This document shows, in pieces, positions 32,436-43,543 of a DNA stretch of 64,000 nt. Made by a program: the position numbers and the translations under genes. A model generated the notes under the pieces. That model worked only from the letters and a program-made list of their open reading frames with translations, did no database searches and was not told where the DNA came from. Position 1 is the stretch's first letter. Every line of letters begins with the position of its first letter. Origin of the DNA: Bipolaris cookei (lineage: Eukaryota > Ascomycota > Dothideomycetes > Pleosporales > Pleosporaceae); assembly GCA_002286855.1 (NCBI GenBank), contig NRSV01000042.1, positions 248,001 to 312,000 of the forward strand, in the 5' to 3' direction.

Positions 32436-33394
32436 TTAGGTGAGAAAATGCGAATAGTGTCCCGGCACTCTTTGTCGGCATTTTTCGCAGTCGTCCCGAT
32501 AGCCCATGCTGAAACGACCCATGCCCGTTAGAGCACCACTTCGCTTCCTGCCGCGAGGTGTGTTGGGTGAAGCGGTCGTCGGTCGTGTCTCCGTCTCCAT
32601 GGCATCAGTCGTGTTTGCTGGCGAGACACAAAGCCGTGACAGTTGCGACTGGGTTTGGGCGGTGGGTGTGTCGGGAATGTCGTCGTCTTCGGATATGGGC
32701 GAAGGCATGCGCCTACTTCGGTCTTCATCCAAACCTTGTTTGGGTCCTTTCCATGCTGGGGGCGGGGCCTGCATAGGCGGTACATGGATGCTATCGATAT
32801 CCAATCCGCCCGCTGAGCCGCTTATCGGATAGCCTACACCGTTCATTCCTCCCCTCCTAAAACAAGGATGTATGGGTGTTGGTATCCGGCCATTGCTGGT
32901 TACAGAATCCGAGTTGAATAGTGAGGGTTGAAGCATGGGCGGTCGCATAAAGGTGCTGCCAAAGGAACTGATTGCTGGCGACTCTGGCGGCTGGCTCCGT
33001 GCATCTGCGTCGTCGTCCACGTCCATGTCGTAATCCATTTTACTTGATTCTCTTGATATGCAGAAAAAGCCATCTTGAATAGAATCCGGTGAATCCAGTA
33101 TTCCGTGATCTGATTGTACCGGTGTCATGGAACGAATATCCGTAAACAGCCTAGGTGGAGAGGGTGTCTGAAAGGGTCGGTGGGGTAGAGTTGATTGTGA
33201 TTGGAAATGAAATTGGTCAGTATTTGTGTGGGTTGCAAAGGCTGGCCGTGATTTCTGGACCCTACTCGTTAGCCAAAGTCAAGAGTTAGATGTATAGTAG
33301 GCTGACGTACCTTCGTATATCTGTCCTCGTCACAATCCGAATCCTCGTCACCGTCCCGATCGCGCTTCCGGTAGGTAGTCTGAAACATGGACAT
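32436..33394 (-). CDS. Unknown protein with conserved-looking CxxC tail
   Basis: Two exons, 33394-33311 and 33254-32436, join across a 56-nt intron (GTACGT to CCAG, phase 0) and give 300 aa. The start ATG sits in a GCCGCC context and opens MSMFQTTYRKRDRDGDEDSD, an acidic-basic N-terminus. After the intron come RPFQTPSPPRLFTDIRSM, the acidic DMDVDDDAD and then SP/TP-rich sequence. The last 25 residues look the most constrained: GRFSMGYRDDCEKC, then RQRVPGHYSHF. I recall this tail in other ascomycete hypothetical proteins but know no function. The CxxC with nearby His residues might bind a metal. The upstream exon was found by following the frame above the first in-frame ATG (33128), which would otherwise truncate the protein. 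A neighbouring acceptor (GTAG) would change the frame and is less likely. Confidence 0.8.
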
Positions 33395-34793
33395 GGCGGC
33401 TCGTGCAAACAGGCGTTCTTGGGTAATTATTTAATGGTGCTGACGCGCCTAGCAGGATGTGGAAGTGGGGGAAGGAGTAGACTTGGGCAGCGGACAAGGC
33501 GATGGAGGGGTATGTAAATGAGGATCCGGGGTGGCAGCTGAAGCGCCTGAAAATATGTTTTGAAGCAAGCAGGCGAGGGGCTGATACGGCTATCAGGGGC
33601 CGTCGCGGTGTTTCAGGTCGCATGAAAAGAACCCTGGTTTGTGTTGTGGAGTCGCGCGCCTCTCATGGCCTGGCGCTCGGGTGGGGGAGAGTCCTGTTTG
33701 GTCGTCGGGAAGTCGAGGGCCCGTTGCCTGCATTGGCAGGCTCCTAGGCGAAGCAGCGATTCTGTAAAGGATGGTGTGGCGTAGCGTAGAGACGTCGTGA
33801 CCCCGGCCTGCAGAGTGAGGCCGACATGCAGCTGGCCGCTGGGCACCGCCTCATCACGTGGATCGTATTGTACACAGTAGTATATGCATGGGAAAGGGGA
33901 GCTGAGTTGGAGGTGGTTTTGTTCGTCGACGCGAGCCGCAGGTGGCGCATTCTTGTGTTTCTACAAGGCAGCTGAATAGGCGCCGGCAGCTGTCAAAGGA
34001 TCGTGTAGAGAGGAGTAGTCGGTGTGGGTGTTCGCTGCTGGCCTGAGACGGCTGGGGATTGGCGTAGACGGGACGAGTGCGGCTTCTCAGAATCTTTGGG
34101 TGATTACAGGATACTCTGTACTTACTCTACCTCCACATATGTATATATGTATCTATATATATACTACATGTGTATGTGTATGTGTATACATTCCATACCA
34201 TACATACATACATATGTGTATGCATACATAAGCATGTATACGTAGAAGATTGTCGTCACAGCAGCCAACAGGAAGACAGGCATTGCCATCTGCCAGGCCT
34301 GGGCTTATTAGCGAGCATGTAGGGCGGTGTATCGATAACGCAACTCTAAATGGCAGCCAGAACGGACCATGCAGGCCCCCCACCCTGCCAAAAAAGTCTC
34401 AGTCCACTTCAAAATAATTTAGTAGCAATTCTATGTCTGACTGTACGGGCAACGCGCCTTCAGCTTGACACGCGCCTACACATATCTTCTCGCCTGAAAA
34501 TCCCACCGGCACTTGGACCTGCATCTACTGCTTACTTTGGCGCCTCGAGCTGAATCAATTGACTTTACTTATTCACGCTATTTCTTGCTAAAGCAACATA
34601 GAAACAACCCCGCCTCTGCGTCTCCGTGACAGTTTACAAAACTCCCACCCTCCAGTTGCCAGTCATCTAGCTGTCTTGTATGTGGAGAGAATACAACCAC
34701 CATTTGTCTTTTACGTCTCACAATATATGCTAATATCGAAAAGTGTACTCAACATTTTCGCCAGCTCCATATACACAGGCTCATCCCGCAAAT
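33395..34793. other. Divergent intergenic region, simple repeats
   Basis: A 1.4-kb region between the unknown protein and DAHP synthase. Around 34131-34245 there is a long alternating TA/TG/CA tract. Frames are short and unconvincing. Confidence 0.45.
34131..34245. repeat. Alternating pyrimidine-purine tract
   Basis: ATGTATATATG, TGTGTATGTGTATG and ATACATACATACATATG runs follow each other, a sequence type that bends easily and can form Z-DNA. Confidence 0.7.
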
Positions 34794-36013
34794 ATGGCCT
34801 CCCACGACCAAACCACCAACGATGACGTGCGCGGTAAACACCCACTTGGCGATACCGTCAGCGGAACAAGGGCACTGACATTGCTGCACAGTACTTGGTT
34901 ATGACCCACTCATCCCTCCCCAACTCCTCGCCCAAGAGCTTCCCATCCCCGCCCACGCCCAAAAGACGGTCCTCCAAGGACGCAAAGATGCTGCCAGCAT
35001 CATCACACAAAAGGATGACCGACTCCTCGTCATGGTTGGGCCCTGCTCGCTCCACGATCCAGAATTGGCCATCGAGTACTGCCAGCGTCTCAAGGCCTTG
35101 GCCGACAAGCTTCAAGACAACCTCTGCATCATCATGCGTGCCTACCTTGAAAAGCCACGAACAACGGTCGGCTGGAAGGGCCTGATCAATGACCCAGATA
35201 TTGACGAGACGTACCAAATCAATAAGGGCCTTAGAGTTTCTCGCAAACTGTTTGTTGACCTCACATCTGCGGGCATGCCCATTGCCTCGGAGATGCTCGA
35301 CACCATCTCTCCACAGTTCCTTGCAGACCTTATCTCCCTTGGCGCCATTGGTGCCCGTACGACAGAATCCCAGCTCCACCGTGAACTGGCGTCTGGCCTC
35401 TCGTTCCCCATTGGCTTCAAGAACGGTACCGACGGAGGCTTGACAGTGGCTGTTGATGCTATAGGTGCTGCGGCAGCAAAACATCACTTCATGGGTGTTA
35501 CCAAGCAGGGTCTGGCCGCCATTACCAGAACCGCAGGTAACGAGCACTGCTTCGTTATTCTGCGTGGTGGATCCAAGGGCACCAACTACGATAAGGACAG
35601 CATCAAGGCTGCCCGCGAAGCTTTGAAGAAGAAGGGTCTGCCCGAGGTCATGATGGTTGACTGTTCACATGGTATGTTTTGTGGACTCATTCTGAGCTTC
35701 TCAGTAAAAAATGGGACACGCCACTAATACAGGTACAGGCAACTCAAACAAGAACCACCGCAACCAGCCCCTTGTAGCAAAGGACATTGCCGACCAAATC
35801 CGCAACGGTGAGACTGGCATTGTCGGTGTCATGATTGAGTCCAACATCAACGAGGGCAACCAAAAGGTTCCACCCGAGGGTCCTAGCGGTCTTAAGAAGG
35901 GCGTCTCCATCACTGATGCCTGCATCGATTGGGACACTACTGTTGAGACGCTTGAGAACCTTGCTGCTGCTGTTGCGGAGAGACGGGCACACAAGACCAA
36001 TAGCGCACAATAG
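34794..36013 (+). CDS. DAHP synthase, Aro3/Aro4 class
   Basis: Catalyses condensation of phosphoenolpyruvate with erythrose 4-phosphate, the first step of the shikimate pathway. Three exons, 34794-34833, 34892-35671 and 35739-36013, give 364 aa; both introns (GTAAAC, 58 nt; GTATGT, 67 nt) are phase 1. Type I motifs are all present: GPCSLHDPELA, RAYLEKPRTTVGWKG, SEMLDTISPQFLADL, GARTTESQLHRELASG, GFKNGTDGG, ILRGGSKGTNYD and DCSHGNSNKN. The residues that bind metal and substrate in this family (Cys in GPCS, Lys in EKPRT, Arg in GART, His in DCSH) are intact. N-terminal GYDPLIPPQLL resembles yeast Aro3, whereas GNEHCFVILRGG resembles Aro4, so I cannot say which amino acid inhibits it. Confidence 0.96.
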
Positions 36014-36335
36014 AGTCTTTGTCACGCATCATATTTTATGTATGAAAAAGGGGCTTGTCCTAGCGTATCTGGTGGTACTGGGCGTTTTTCCATTTGCCCA
36101 TTCTAAAGTTTTATCGTGTGGGAGTTTAAAATGAAGAGAAAAATCATGCCTCGGATAGACAGGGCTATGGGGTTCAATGTTGCTATGAGGGTTACGAAAT
36201 ACACTCATGAACATAAATATATCGTTCCATTTTTGCTTTCCTGGTATAATTGGTGCTAAAACATTTCAACGTTTGAGATCTAACTGGGGTATTTTGAGTG
36301 ACCATGGTATGTGAGCCATCGACATGAACACCTTG

Positions 36336-37419
36336 TTATTCATTCTCGTCGTCATCGTCATCATCTTCTTCTTCTTCTTCCGCCCTCTCGTGCAGCGAAC
36401 TTCTCCTGCTTCTCTCGTTACTCGTTCTCGAAGCCACCCTATCCGCTCTCTCGCCCACAAACACATCTCCCGTACACTCTGTCCGACACCTAGGGCACTT
36501 TCTTTCCCGGTCCCTTCTCCCCCTATAGTAGCTATTCGCACACGCATCGTGCCACCTCACTCCGCACTCTTTGTTGTTACACCTGATGCCGACTGTGACA
36601 ATCTCCCTGCAACCCTCACAATCTCGGATGCGAATCACTTCTCTTCCGTCTTCGTTCTCGTCGGCCGACTCATTGTACGTCTCCTTGAGGTAGGCGCGAA
36701 GTTCCATGAGGGCCCGAGGAGCAAGCGAATAGTATCCCGCGCGAGACTTGTTGAAGAAGCCCTGTGCTACGAGGCTATCTAACACGTTGTCGGCTTCGGC
36801 AATGGAAATACTCGTGTCTGCGCCTTGCAGTTGCGTGTCTGGCGTTTCACCGTTGGATTGCGTCGGTGTGCTGTTGAACTGGCTTTGTCTGTTGCGTCGC
36901 GATACGCGGGCGATTTGCGATGCTTCTGTGTGTTTTACAGCCATTGTCTCGCGGACGCTGGTGTTGTTAGCTTCAAACATATGGTCTAAGAGACGCCGGA
37001 TGTATGCGATTTCATTGGCCGAGAAGGTGGTTGCGAGCTGTGTGAGTGCATCACTCGTGTTATTTACAAGTGCGTATACAACGTCTTTGCTTTGCTGGTC
37101 ACGCATGGAGCGGATTTCATAGTCAAAGGTTTCAAGTTTGGCGTTGATGGTTTGGATAGTCGATGTCAGGTAAGGCTGCGTCACATCGCCTTCTGTCCAT
37201 GGGCGGTTGGGGTCTATGGAGTATGTCAGTATTATAGATAGCCCACATTTTGTGTAGTAGCTTACTGTATGCCGTCATTATATGAGCTAGAATAGGCTTC
37301 ATCTCCTCTACGGTGAGAACGCCGTTTGTCTGAAAGGCCTGGAGAAATGCGCGGTGTATTGAATTGTAATCCTCATCTTCTATGGGTGCGCGGACAAACG
37401 GTGATTCGCTTCGGGACAT
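36336..37419 (-). CDS. NSE1: Nse1, Smc5-Smc6 complex RING subunit
   Basis: Exons 37419-37266 and 37213-36336 join across a 52-nt intron (GTAAGC to ATAG, phase 1), giving 343 aa. Nse1 pairs with Nse3 and Nse4 in the Smc5-Smc6 complex, which acts in DNA repair and replication; its variant RING stimulates ubiquitin ligation. The N-terminus has the family pattern HRAFLQAFQTNGVLTVEE, followed by winged-helix sequence (FDYEIRS, ANEIAYIRRLLDHMF, LVAQGFFNKSRAGYYSLAPRALMEL). The RING-like finger lies at about residues 250-295: DCEGC, RCNNKEC, WHDACANSYY and KCPRC. After it come a basic Ser/Arg stretch and a very acidic tail ending DDDDDDENE. It converges with DAHP synthase, leaving 322 bp between stop codons. 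Confidence 0.93.
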
Positions 37420-37956
37420 TTTTCTAGAGAATGTGAGATTCTAGATGCGGGGTTTGTGTTCAAGAGTTGATAGGCAATCGATGTACGCAAGGGTGGGGAA
37501 ATTTGGCGACGCGAGAACGCGAAAGCACGTGAACATAAGATACTACTACCCCAGATGTGTTCCAGCATTGAACATCATGTCATAGCCTGTCGTCACTGCA
37601 GAGCCTCCGAAACACGAGTCAGTCATAAACACTAATTTTTGCAGCCAGAAGAATTATGCAAAAGTCCTTTTCTTCGTTGCACTATGCCGAGCTTGAATGC
37701 AAGTTGCTTCACGCCCATATCTAGCAATATTATACATACTCGTCATTGCAGAAAAGTTAACTAAACACTGAACAGGGCTGACACTTGCACGTGAATGCAT
37801 CTAAAGGCCCTAAAGTCTTACGTAGTCTAACCAATCCCAACGCCTGTTCAGTCATCTAATGTCTTGCCTTACCTCTTGCGCCTACACATAATACAATATC
37901 CCATCATCCCGGCATACATATAGCCTTGTTTCTGTAAATTCATGGTCTGCGCAGTC

Positions 37957-38595
37957 TTAGACGGGCAGGTCCGAGTTTCTTGTCGCTCCACTGATTGCCT
38001 GCAGAGCCTTTGCAATGTAGGGGCCAATTATCGGTACGTTGCTCACGAATCCCGCAATGGTTGCGAGGAAGTCGCCGAAAAGAACGAGTATGCCATATAG
38101 CTCGACTATGAAGCCGATGAATGCCCAGCGCATGAGAATGAGCGATATGCCGGCGACGAAGGCGAGTGTACCTTTCCATTTTTGCTTGCGGGCGAAGAAG
38201 GCGACCGTTTTTGTTGTTCCAATGATGAGTGTAAGACCAATTATAAAGAGTATCTGTCGGGGATGCGTAAGAGACGCTCAGGGGGGGAGAGAGTAGAGAC
38301 ATACGTTGCCCATTGCTAGCCTTTTCATTATGTCAGTAAGTCCCGAAGTTATGACTGGTTTACACATACATGGCGCGATCAAAAAACATCATGACGCCAC
38401 CCATTAAAAAGAGTCCGCCTGGTCGTCATGTCAACGTTGGATCGCATAACAGGCGCATTTGCAAAAACAGGTGCATACCTACCTCCGGAGCAGAAGGCAA
38501 CCCCAATTTCTATTCGTTATGTTAGAAGGCGTCCGAGCGAACAGTCCAAGGACTGAGGGGCTGCGCATCTTACTTTGGGTATCTGAAAGCCACAT
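37957..38595 (-). CDS. GOT1: Got1, Golgi vesicle transport membrane protein
   Basis: Five small exons, 38595-38574, 38509-38483, 38418-38370, 38320-38305 and 38253-37957, rebuild a 136-aa protein, the usual Got1 length. The protein begins MWLSDTQKIGVAFCSGGG, then LFLMGGVMMFFDRAMLAMGN and ILFIIGLTLIIGT. Four hydrophobic segments alternate with short loops, including KTVAFFARKQKWKG and an IELYG-like stretch (FIVELYGILVLFGDF). Got1 promotes ER-to-Golgi and intra-Golgi transport. The second exon is 27 nt and the fourth only 16 nt. The 16-nt exon is required: it supplies the residues between FDRA and ILFII, and its GTATGT donor and AAAG acceptor keep the phase. Confidence 0.93.
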
Positions 38596-39465
38596 AGTCG
38601 GCATTTTGGATGCGTGTGATGAGTGTAATTCGCTACGTGCGAGGCGGTAGAAGTAAAGAACGTCGAGGCAGGGCCACAAGTAAAAGAAAAAGAGATGCGA
38701 ACAGCAGAAGTGATGCCTAGGCTCGAGGGATATCTGGCATGAAGGTGGTAACTCTGGTATGCCTGTTTCGTGTCCCCTCGGCGGAAGTTGAGATGCGGGC
38801 GCGCTGGGCTGGTAGACCAACCAGCACGGAGCTCACCCCTGCTAGCGCATCTGTTCCTGCGGGAGACGGCATAAAATTCTGGCTGCGTGCTCCTCTCACT
38901 CGAACGAACCATACTCACCACCCACGCTGCATGGATGCAAGCACCGGTACACATAGGCAATTAATGTATTGTTCTATTATGCTACCCATGCTACGCTACA
39001 AATACAATAATCAATGTAGACATCGCCTTGACAACAGCGTGCTTCGAGCTGCTGTAACTAGGAATCCTCATGCGAGGTCCTGGTATACTGTCTCATGGGC
39101 GTAGAAGAATGCTGGATCACGGTTAAGCCGGAGCACCTCCTTGAACCATGGGCCGAGAGGCATGTGGTGGGTGGAGAGTAGCTTGACTTTGATGATCATA
39201 CATATACACTGGGGGCCAGTCCATCTAGCAAGGGCCTATGGCTGAAGGCTCGCACATGGCCGGCATCATCCATCTTGAGTCGATGCGCCATTGGTGAAAG
39301 CATGGGTGTAACGCTACGGAATAAAATGCTGATCTTACTTTGTCAAGTCAGCCAATTACTGCTGACCCTAAGTCGGCTATGTCGTGCGATATGCTGGGTT
39401 GATGTGCTGCAAACATCCCAGTGAGCGCAGAGCTGCACTAATTGTCGCATCATCAAATCCAGTCC
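38596..39465. other. Intergenic region between GOT1 and IES6
   Basis: 870 bp lie upstream of GOT1 and downstream of IES6. I see no coding or RNA feature; a 121-codon plus-strand frame at 38739 has no recognisable motif. Confidence 0.4.
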
Positions 39466-40029
39466 TCATTTCAAGACGGTGTGTGCGCCTCTTGCCGCAA
39501 GATAGCCTTCAGATACGTTCTGTGGCATTGTCCTGATGCTGCCAAACACTTCCTTATTGTGGTATCTCAGACGCGTCTTAGGATCCGTGTATGGTGCAGG
39601 AAGACCGGTAATGTCGCAGTACTTTTTCTGGCTGCTCGGGTGGAAGCTCGGTGCAGACTCGATGTTGGTGTACGTGGGTGCAGGGCCGGCTGCGTTCCCT
39701 CCCGCAGCTGCTCTGCCATTCTTCTCTAGTACCAGCGTACTCAGGCTTTGAGTCGCCTGTGCAATGTTGGGCTGTCGGCCAGCATTTCCAGCTGTATTGG
39801 TGCCTTCACTGGCGGCAGCGGGGGTTGAAATGCCACTGTTGTTCTGTGTAGCCATTACCGACGCCTCTTTTCGTGAAGCTTCGCCAAGGATCTGCTTGAG
39901 GTTCTTGTTGCGGCGCTGTGGTGGCTTCCAGTTGGGATTCCGGAAGGGCTTGGAGACTGCATAAATGTCGAGCTTGTCCAGGAGCGCCTGGTGTGTCTTT
40001 TCGTCTGAAGCGGCTGTCAAGGGTGCCAT
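39466..40029 (-). CDS. IES6: Ies6, INO80 complex subunit
   Basis: A single exon of 187 aa from ATG 40029. The N-terminus has KPFRNPNWKPPQRRNKNLKQ, a family-typical basic block. A low-complexity Ala/Gly/Ser linker follows. The YL1 C-terminal domain (about residues 135-165) is diagnostic: KKYCDITGLPAPYTDPKTRL, then RYHNKEVFGSIR. Ies6 (human INO80C) binds Arp5, and the pair form a module that INO80 needs to couple ATP hydrolysis to nucleosome sliding. It is divergent from DAD4 with 353 bp between start codons, and ARP5 starts 1.14 kb away. Confidence 0.95.
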   Translation of the reverse strand: MAPLTAASDEKTHQALLDKLDIYAVSKPFRNPNWKPPQRRNKNLKQILGEASRKEASVMATQNNSGISTPAAASEGTNTAGNAGRQPNIAQATQSLSTLVLEKNGRAAAGGNAAGPAPTYTNIESAPSFHPSSQKKYCDITGLPAPYTDPKTRLRYHNKEVFGSIRTMPQNVSEGYLAARGAHTVLK

Positions 40030-40382
40030 GGCGTGAGAACTTGAAGGTCAGGATGCAATAGTTGTGCTTGGCTTTGTCGCGTTCACTCAGCAGCGCCTTG
40101 TCGCGTCGCTCGTCTAGAGGCTTTGGGGGCTAATATTGCGTGCAAGATAGAAGAGTATACAGTTTCGGAACACGCGCTTCTCTGTTTCTAGCTACAGAGG
40201 GCGGACGAGATGGGTATCGTGTACGTGTAGGGATAAGGGTGGCTGCGCTGAGAGACGGAGCTTGCGGAGGGTGGAGCTCCTCCGAGGGACCTGCATGAAG
40301 TTACTCACACTAGCTGTTTTGATCCTCCCCACCAAACATCTCTAAGGCGCGCACTCCACAGCAACACAATACAGCCGCAGAC
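40030..40382. promoter_or_regulatory. Divergent IES6/DAD4 promoter
   Basis: The 353 bp between two outward-facing start codons must hold both promoters. No TATA box or named site stands out. Confidence 0.6.
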
Positions 40383-40768
40383 ATGGTGAGCTATACGAGC
40401 ATATCTCTTGTAGCTACGTTGGGTATCTGACTGTTCTGCAGGAAAGTCCTCATGAACACCAGCAAAGCCAACTGCTTTCACGCATCATTGTCAATGTTGT
40501 TAGTCCACCCATGTCTTGGAACAGCAAGGCCCATAGTTGTACTGACTACCGCAAAGGAGAAACTAAACGAGGCTATAATGATGTTAAACAAGAACCTCCA
40601 GGAGATCAACATCCAGAATATGGACACGGAGCTGGTAGCCCAGATGTTCAAGAACTACCAATCCAACGTGCTCTTCCACCTTGAAGGTACACACGACATG
40701 GCCCGCGAAGCGCTTACAAAAATGACTGACAGTTTCTAGCAACAAACGGTCTCAAGGATCCTGCGTGA
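40383..40768 (+). CDS. DAD4: Dad4, DASH complex subunit
   Basis: Four coding exons, 40383-40385, 40442-40498, 40557-40686 and 40740-40768, give 72 aa, exactly the family length. The first coding exon is only the ATG, followed at once by a GTGAGC donor. Without this exon the protein would lack a start: ESPHEHQQSQLLSRI follows directly at 40442. The other introns use GTTAGT (58 nt, ending AAAG) and GTACAC (53 nt, ending CTAG). The protein reads VNVEKLNEAIMMLNKNLQEI, NIQNMDTELVAQMFKNYQSN and VLFHLEATNGLKDPA. Dad4 is part of the DASH/Dam1 ring that couples kinetochores to microtubules. Most of it is one amphipathic helix. Confidence 0.95.
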
Positions 40769-41172
40769 GCGGGAACATGCGCGTCCTCTGATGTGTACAT
40801 CGATTGTGTGTTCAATATGCAGTAGACGGCGAATGAGCTTAGTAGATAGCCCATGTATGCATCGCAGAACTAGGATCACAACTAGAGTGACTAGGTAGCC
40901 AAATAATGAGATATGATAGTAGTACAACTCGTAATACAGAAGCACAGTACGTAGCGGGCTCAGACAATGCATATATCCAAGCAGCATGCGGAGACGGGCC
41001 CGGACCACCGAGCACCAGTACCCAGTGAGCCTCACGACATGACAACCACCATGTCGCGCAAACAATCGCGCTAACCACTCACGCAATACACACACGCCCC
41101 ACGCTCTCTTAGCTGCGATATGATCTAGAAACCACTCATACAGCTTCAGCCCATCTCCCACTCGACGCAGAC
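40769..41172. other. Short intergenic region before ARP5
   Basis: A 404-bp gap between DAD4 and ARP5, both on the plus strand. No additional feature is visible. Confidence 0.4.
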
Positions 41173-43543
41173 ATGGCTCCCTCAGCCATTGACGAGGCAC
41201 CTCAACCCGCCGGGCGCAACCCACCCAAGCCTCCGCCAAAGCTATGGAGCGTGTCAGAGCCACCTTTCGAGGGCTTTCGGCCTGTCGACCACGAAGGCTG
41301 GTCGCGAAGCAACAGCGAGACAGCCATAGTCATCGACAATGGTACCATTCACGCATCCACCCTCGCCTTCTTGTCGCTGTACAAGCTGACGCATTGCAGG
41401 CTCCTCAGCAGTTCGCGCCGGATGGTCTTTCGACTCGAAACCGCGACTTTCAGTGCTCCCCAACATGGCCAGATATCGCGACCGCAAACTGAACCGGACC
41501 TTCACCTTCATCGGATCAGACGTCTACGCGGATGGCACAGCGCGAGGACAATCAAAGCCCGTTTACGAACCCGGCAGCAACATCATCAACAACTGGGACG
41601 TCATGGAGGGCGTGTTGGACTACTGCTTTGTTAAGATGGGTGTCGACGGTCAATCGGGACGCATTGAGCGGCCCATCGTCATGACCGAGCCTATCGCCAA
41701 CCTGGGCTATTCAAGAAAGAGTATGTGAGCCTGCGCAGGAAGGAGCCTTGTGCTCTTGTATTGCAACCCGCTAACCGTGTGTCCCACAGCCATGTCTGAG
41801 ATCCTATTCGAGTGCTATGGTGCACCCTCGGTCGTATACGGAATCGACTCGCTCTTCTCCTACGCTTACAATGGTGGTCGCAGCGGCTTGATCATGGACT
41901 CTTCGTACACTTCCACACACGTTATTCCCGTCGTCAACTCAAAGCCTCTACTATCGCAAACAACGCGACTCAACTGGGGCCGCTTCCAGTCCGCACAATA
42001 CCTACTGAAGCTTCTGAGGCTAAAGTATCCCACCTTCCCTGGCAAGATCAGTGACAATCAGGCTGAGGATCTTGTCCGCAAGCACTGCTATGTATCGCAA
42101 GATTACGAGAATGAACTCAGCCACTATCTTGAATGGACAGGCCTTGAAGACCGAGATCACACAATTCAATTCCCCTACACAGAGCAGGTTGTAGTGCAGA
42201 AGACGGAAGAAGAACTAGCCGCCGCTGCCGAGAAGCGCAAGGAAAGCGGCCGAAGATTGCAGGCTCAGGCCGCCAAAATGCGTCTGGAGAAATTGAAGAA
42301 GAAAGAGGAAGAGCTCGAGTGGTGCCTACAGTTGCAGGCACAGCTTGAAGAGATCACTACAAAAAAGGAAAAGGCGCGTGTACTTGAGTCCAATGACTTT
42401 GACGACGAGAACCAGCTTAACAAACGGGTCAAAGAACTAGAGTTCGCCATTAAGAAGGCCCGGAACAAGGATCTCGGCGACGTAGAAGAGGAGCAGGCCG
42501 AAGCACCTACTTTCCCTCTCCTCGACATCCCAGATGACCAGCTAGATGAGGAAGGTATCAAGCAAAAGCGGCAGCAACGGTTGATGAAGTCCAACTACGA
42601 CGCCCGTCAGCGCGCAAAGATAGAAAAGGAAAAAGAAAAGGCACGATTGGCAGAGGAGCAGCGCCTTGATGACCAACGGCGAGAGGAGGATCCTCAAGGC
42701 TGGATTGAGGAGCGCAGGGTAGCACGACAAGCCATTATCCAGAAGATCAAGGACCGTGAGCGATTAAAGGCCGAACTCGGGAACCGCAAATCCATCGCCA
42801 ACCAAATGCGCATGAAATCCATAGCCAACCTTGCATCTGACACCCCGACCAAGAAAAGACGGCGAGGTGGCGGCGACGACGATACATTTGGTGCCGATGA
42901 TGCTGACTGGGGCGTTTACCGCACCATTGCAACAGGTGAAGGTTCTGACGATGAGGAAGAAGAGGATCTCTCCAAGAACCTCAAAGAGATAGAGTCTCAA
43001 CTCCTGAAGCATGATCCTGACTTTACGGAAGAGTCAACACGCGAAGCGCAGACTGATTGGACCAAGAGCATACTTCATGCTTTCCTGCATGGCCCCTACC
43101 CGTTTGATCCAGAGTCACAAAAGGAAATCAACCAAATCCATCTTAATGTCGAGCGCATTCGCGTCCCAGAAGTCGTCTTCCAACCTACAATTGCTGGCCT
43201 CGACCAAGCCGGCATTGTTGAGATCGCATCCAACATCCTCACCGAGCGTTTAGGCGAATCTCCCTACCGTGATGACGTCTTGAAAGACATTTTCGTTACA
43301 GGCGGCAACACCATGTTCCAGGGCTTCGAGGAGCGGCTCAGAGCCGAACTGAGAGCCGTTTTGCCGGCGGAGCAGACAATCAATGTGCGAAAGGCGGGTG
43401 ATTGTGTGCTGGATGCTTGGAAGGGAGCTGCACAGTGGGCCGCGAAGAAAGAGTCGAAACGCAATTTCATTACCAGAGAGGAGTATTTGGAAAAAGGAGC
43501 AGAGTACATCAAAGAACATGATCAAGGTAACGCTGCTTACTAG
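41173..43543 (+). CDS. ARP5: Arp5, INO80 actin-related protein
   Basis: Three exons, 41173-41341, 41400-41720 and 41790-43543, join across introns with GTACCA and GTATGT donors (58 and 69 nt, both phase 1), giving 747 aa. The actin fold starts with AIVIDNGSSAVRAGWSFD, the nucleotide-binding phosphate loop, and continues with IINNWDVMEGVLDYCF, IVMTEPIANLGYSRK and MSEILFECYGAPSVVYGIDS. A long charged coiled-coil insertion from about residue 295 to 560 separates the actin halves; such an insertion is characteristic of Arp5. It includes an acidic run (GSDDEEEEDLSK). The C-terminal actin half resumes with IRVPEVVFQPTIAGLDQAGI and FVTGGNTMFQGFEERL. Arp5 together with Ies6 contacts nucleosomes within INO80. 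Confidence 0.95.

Noticed and set aside
34858..35547. 229-codon frame antisense to DAHP synthase
   Set aside because: Shadow of a highly conserved sense gene.
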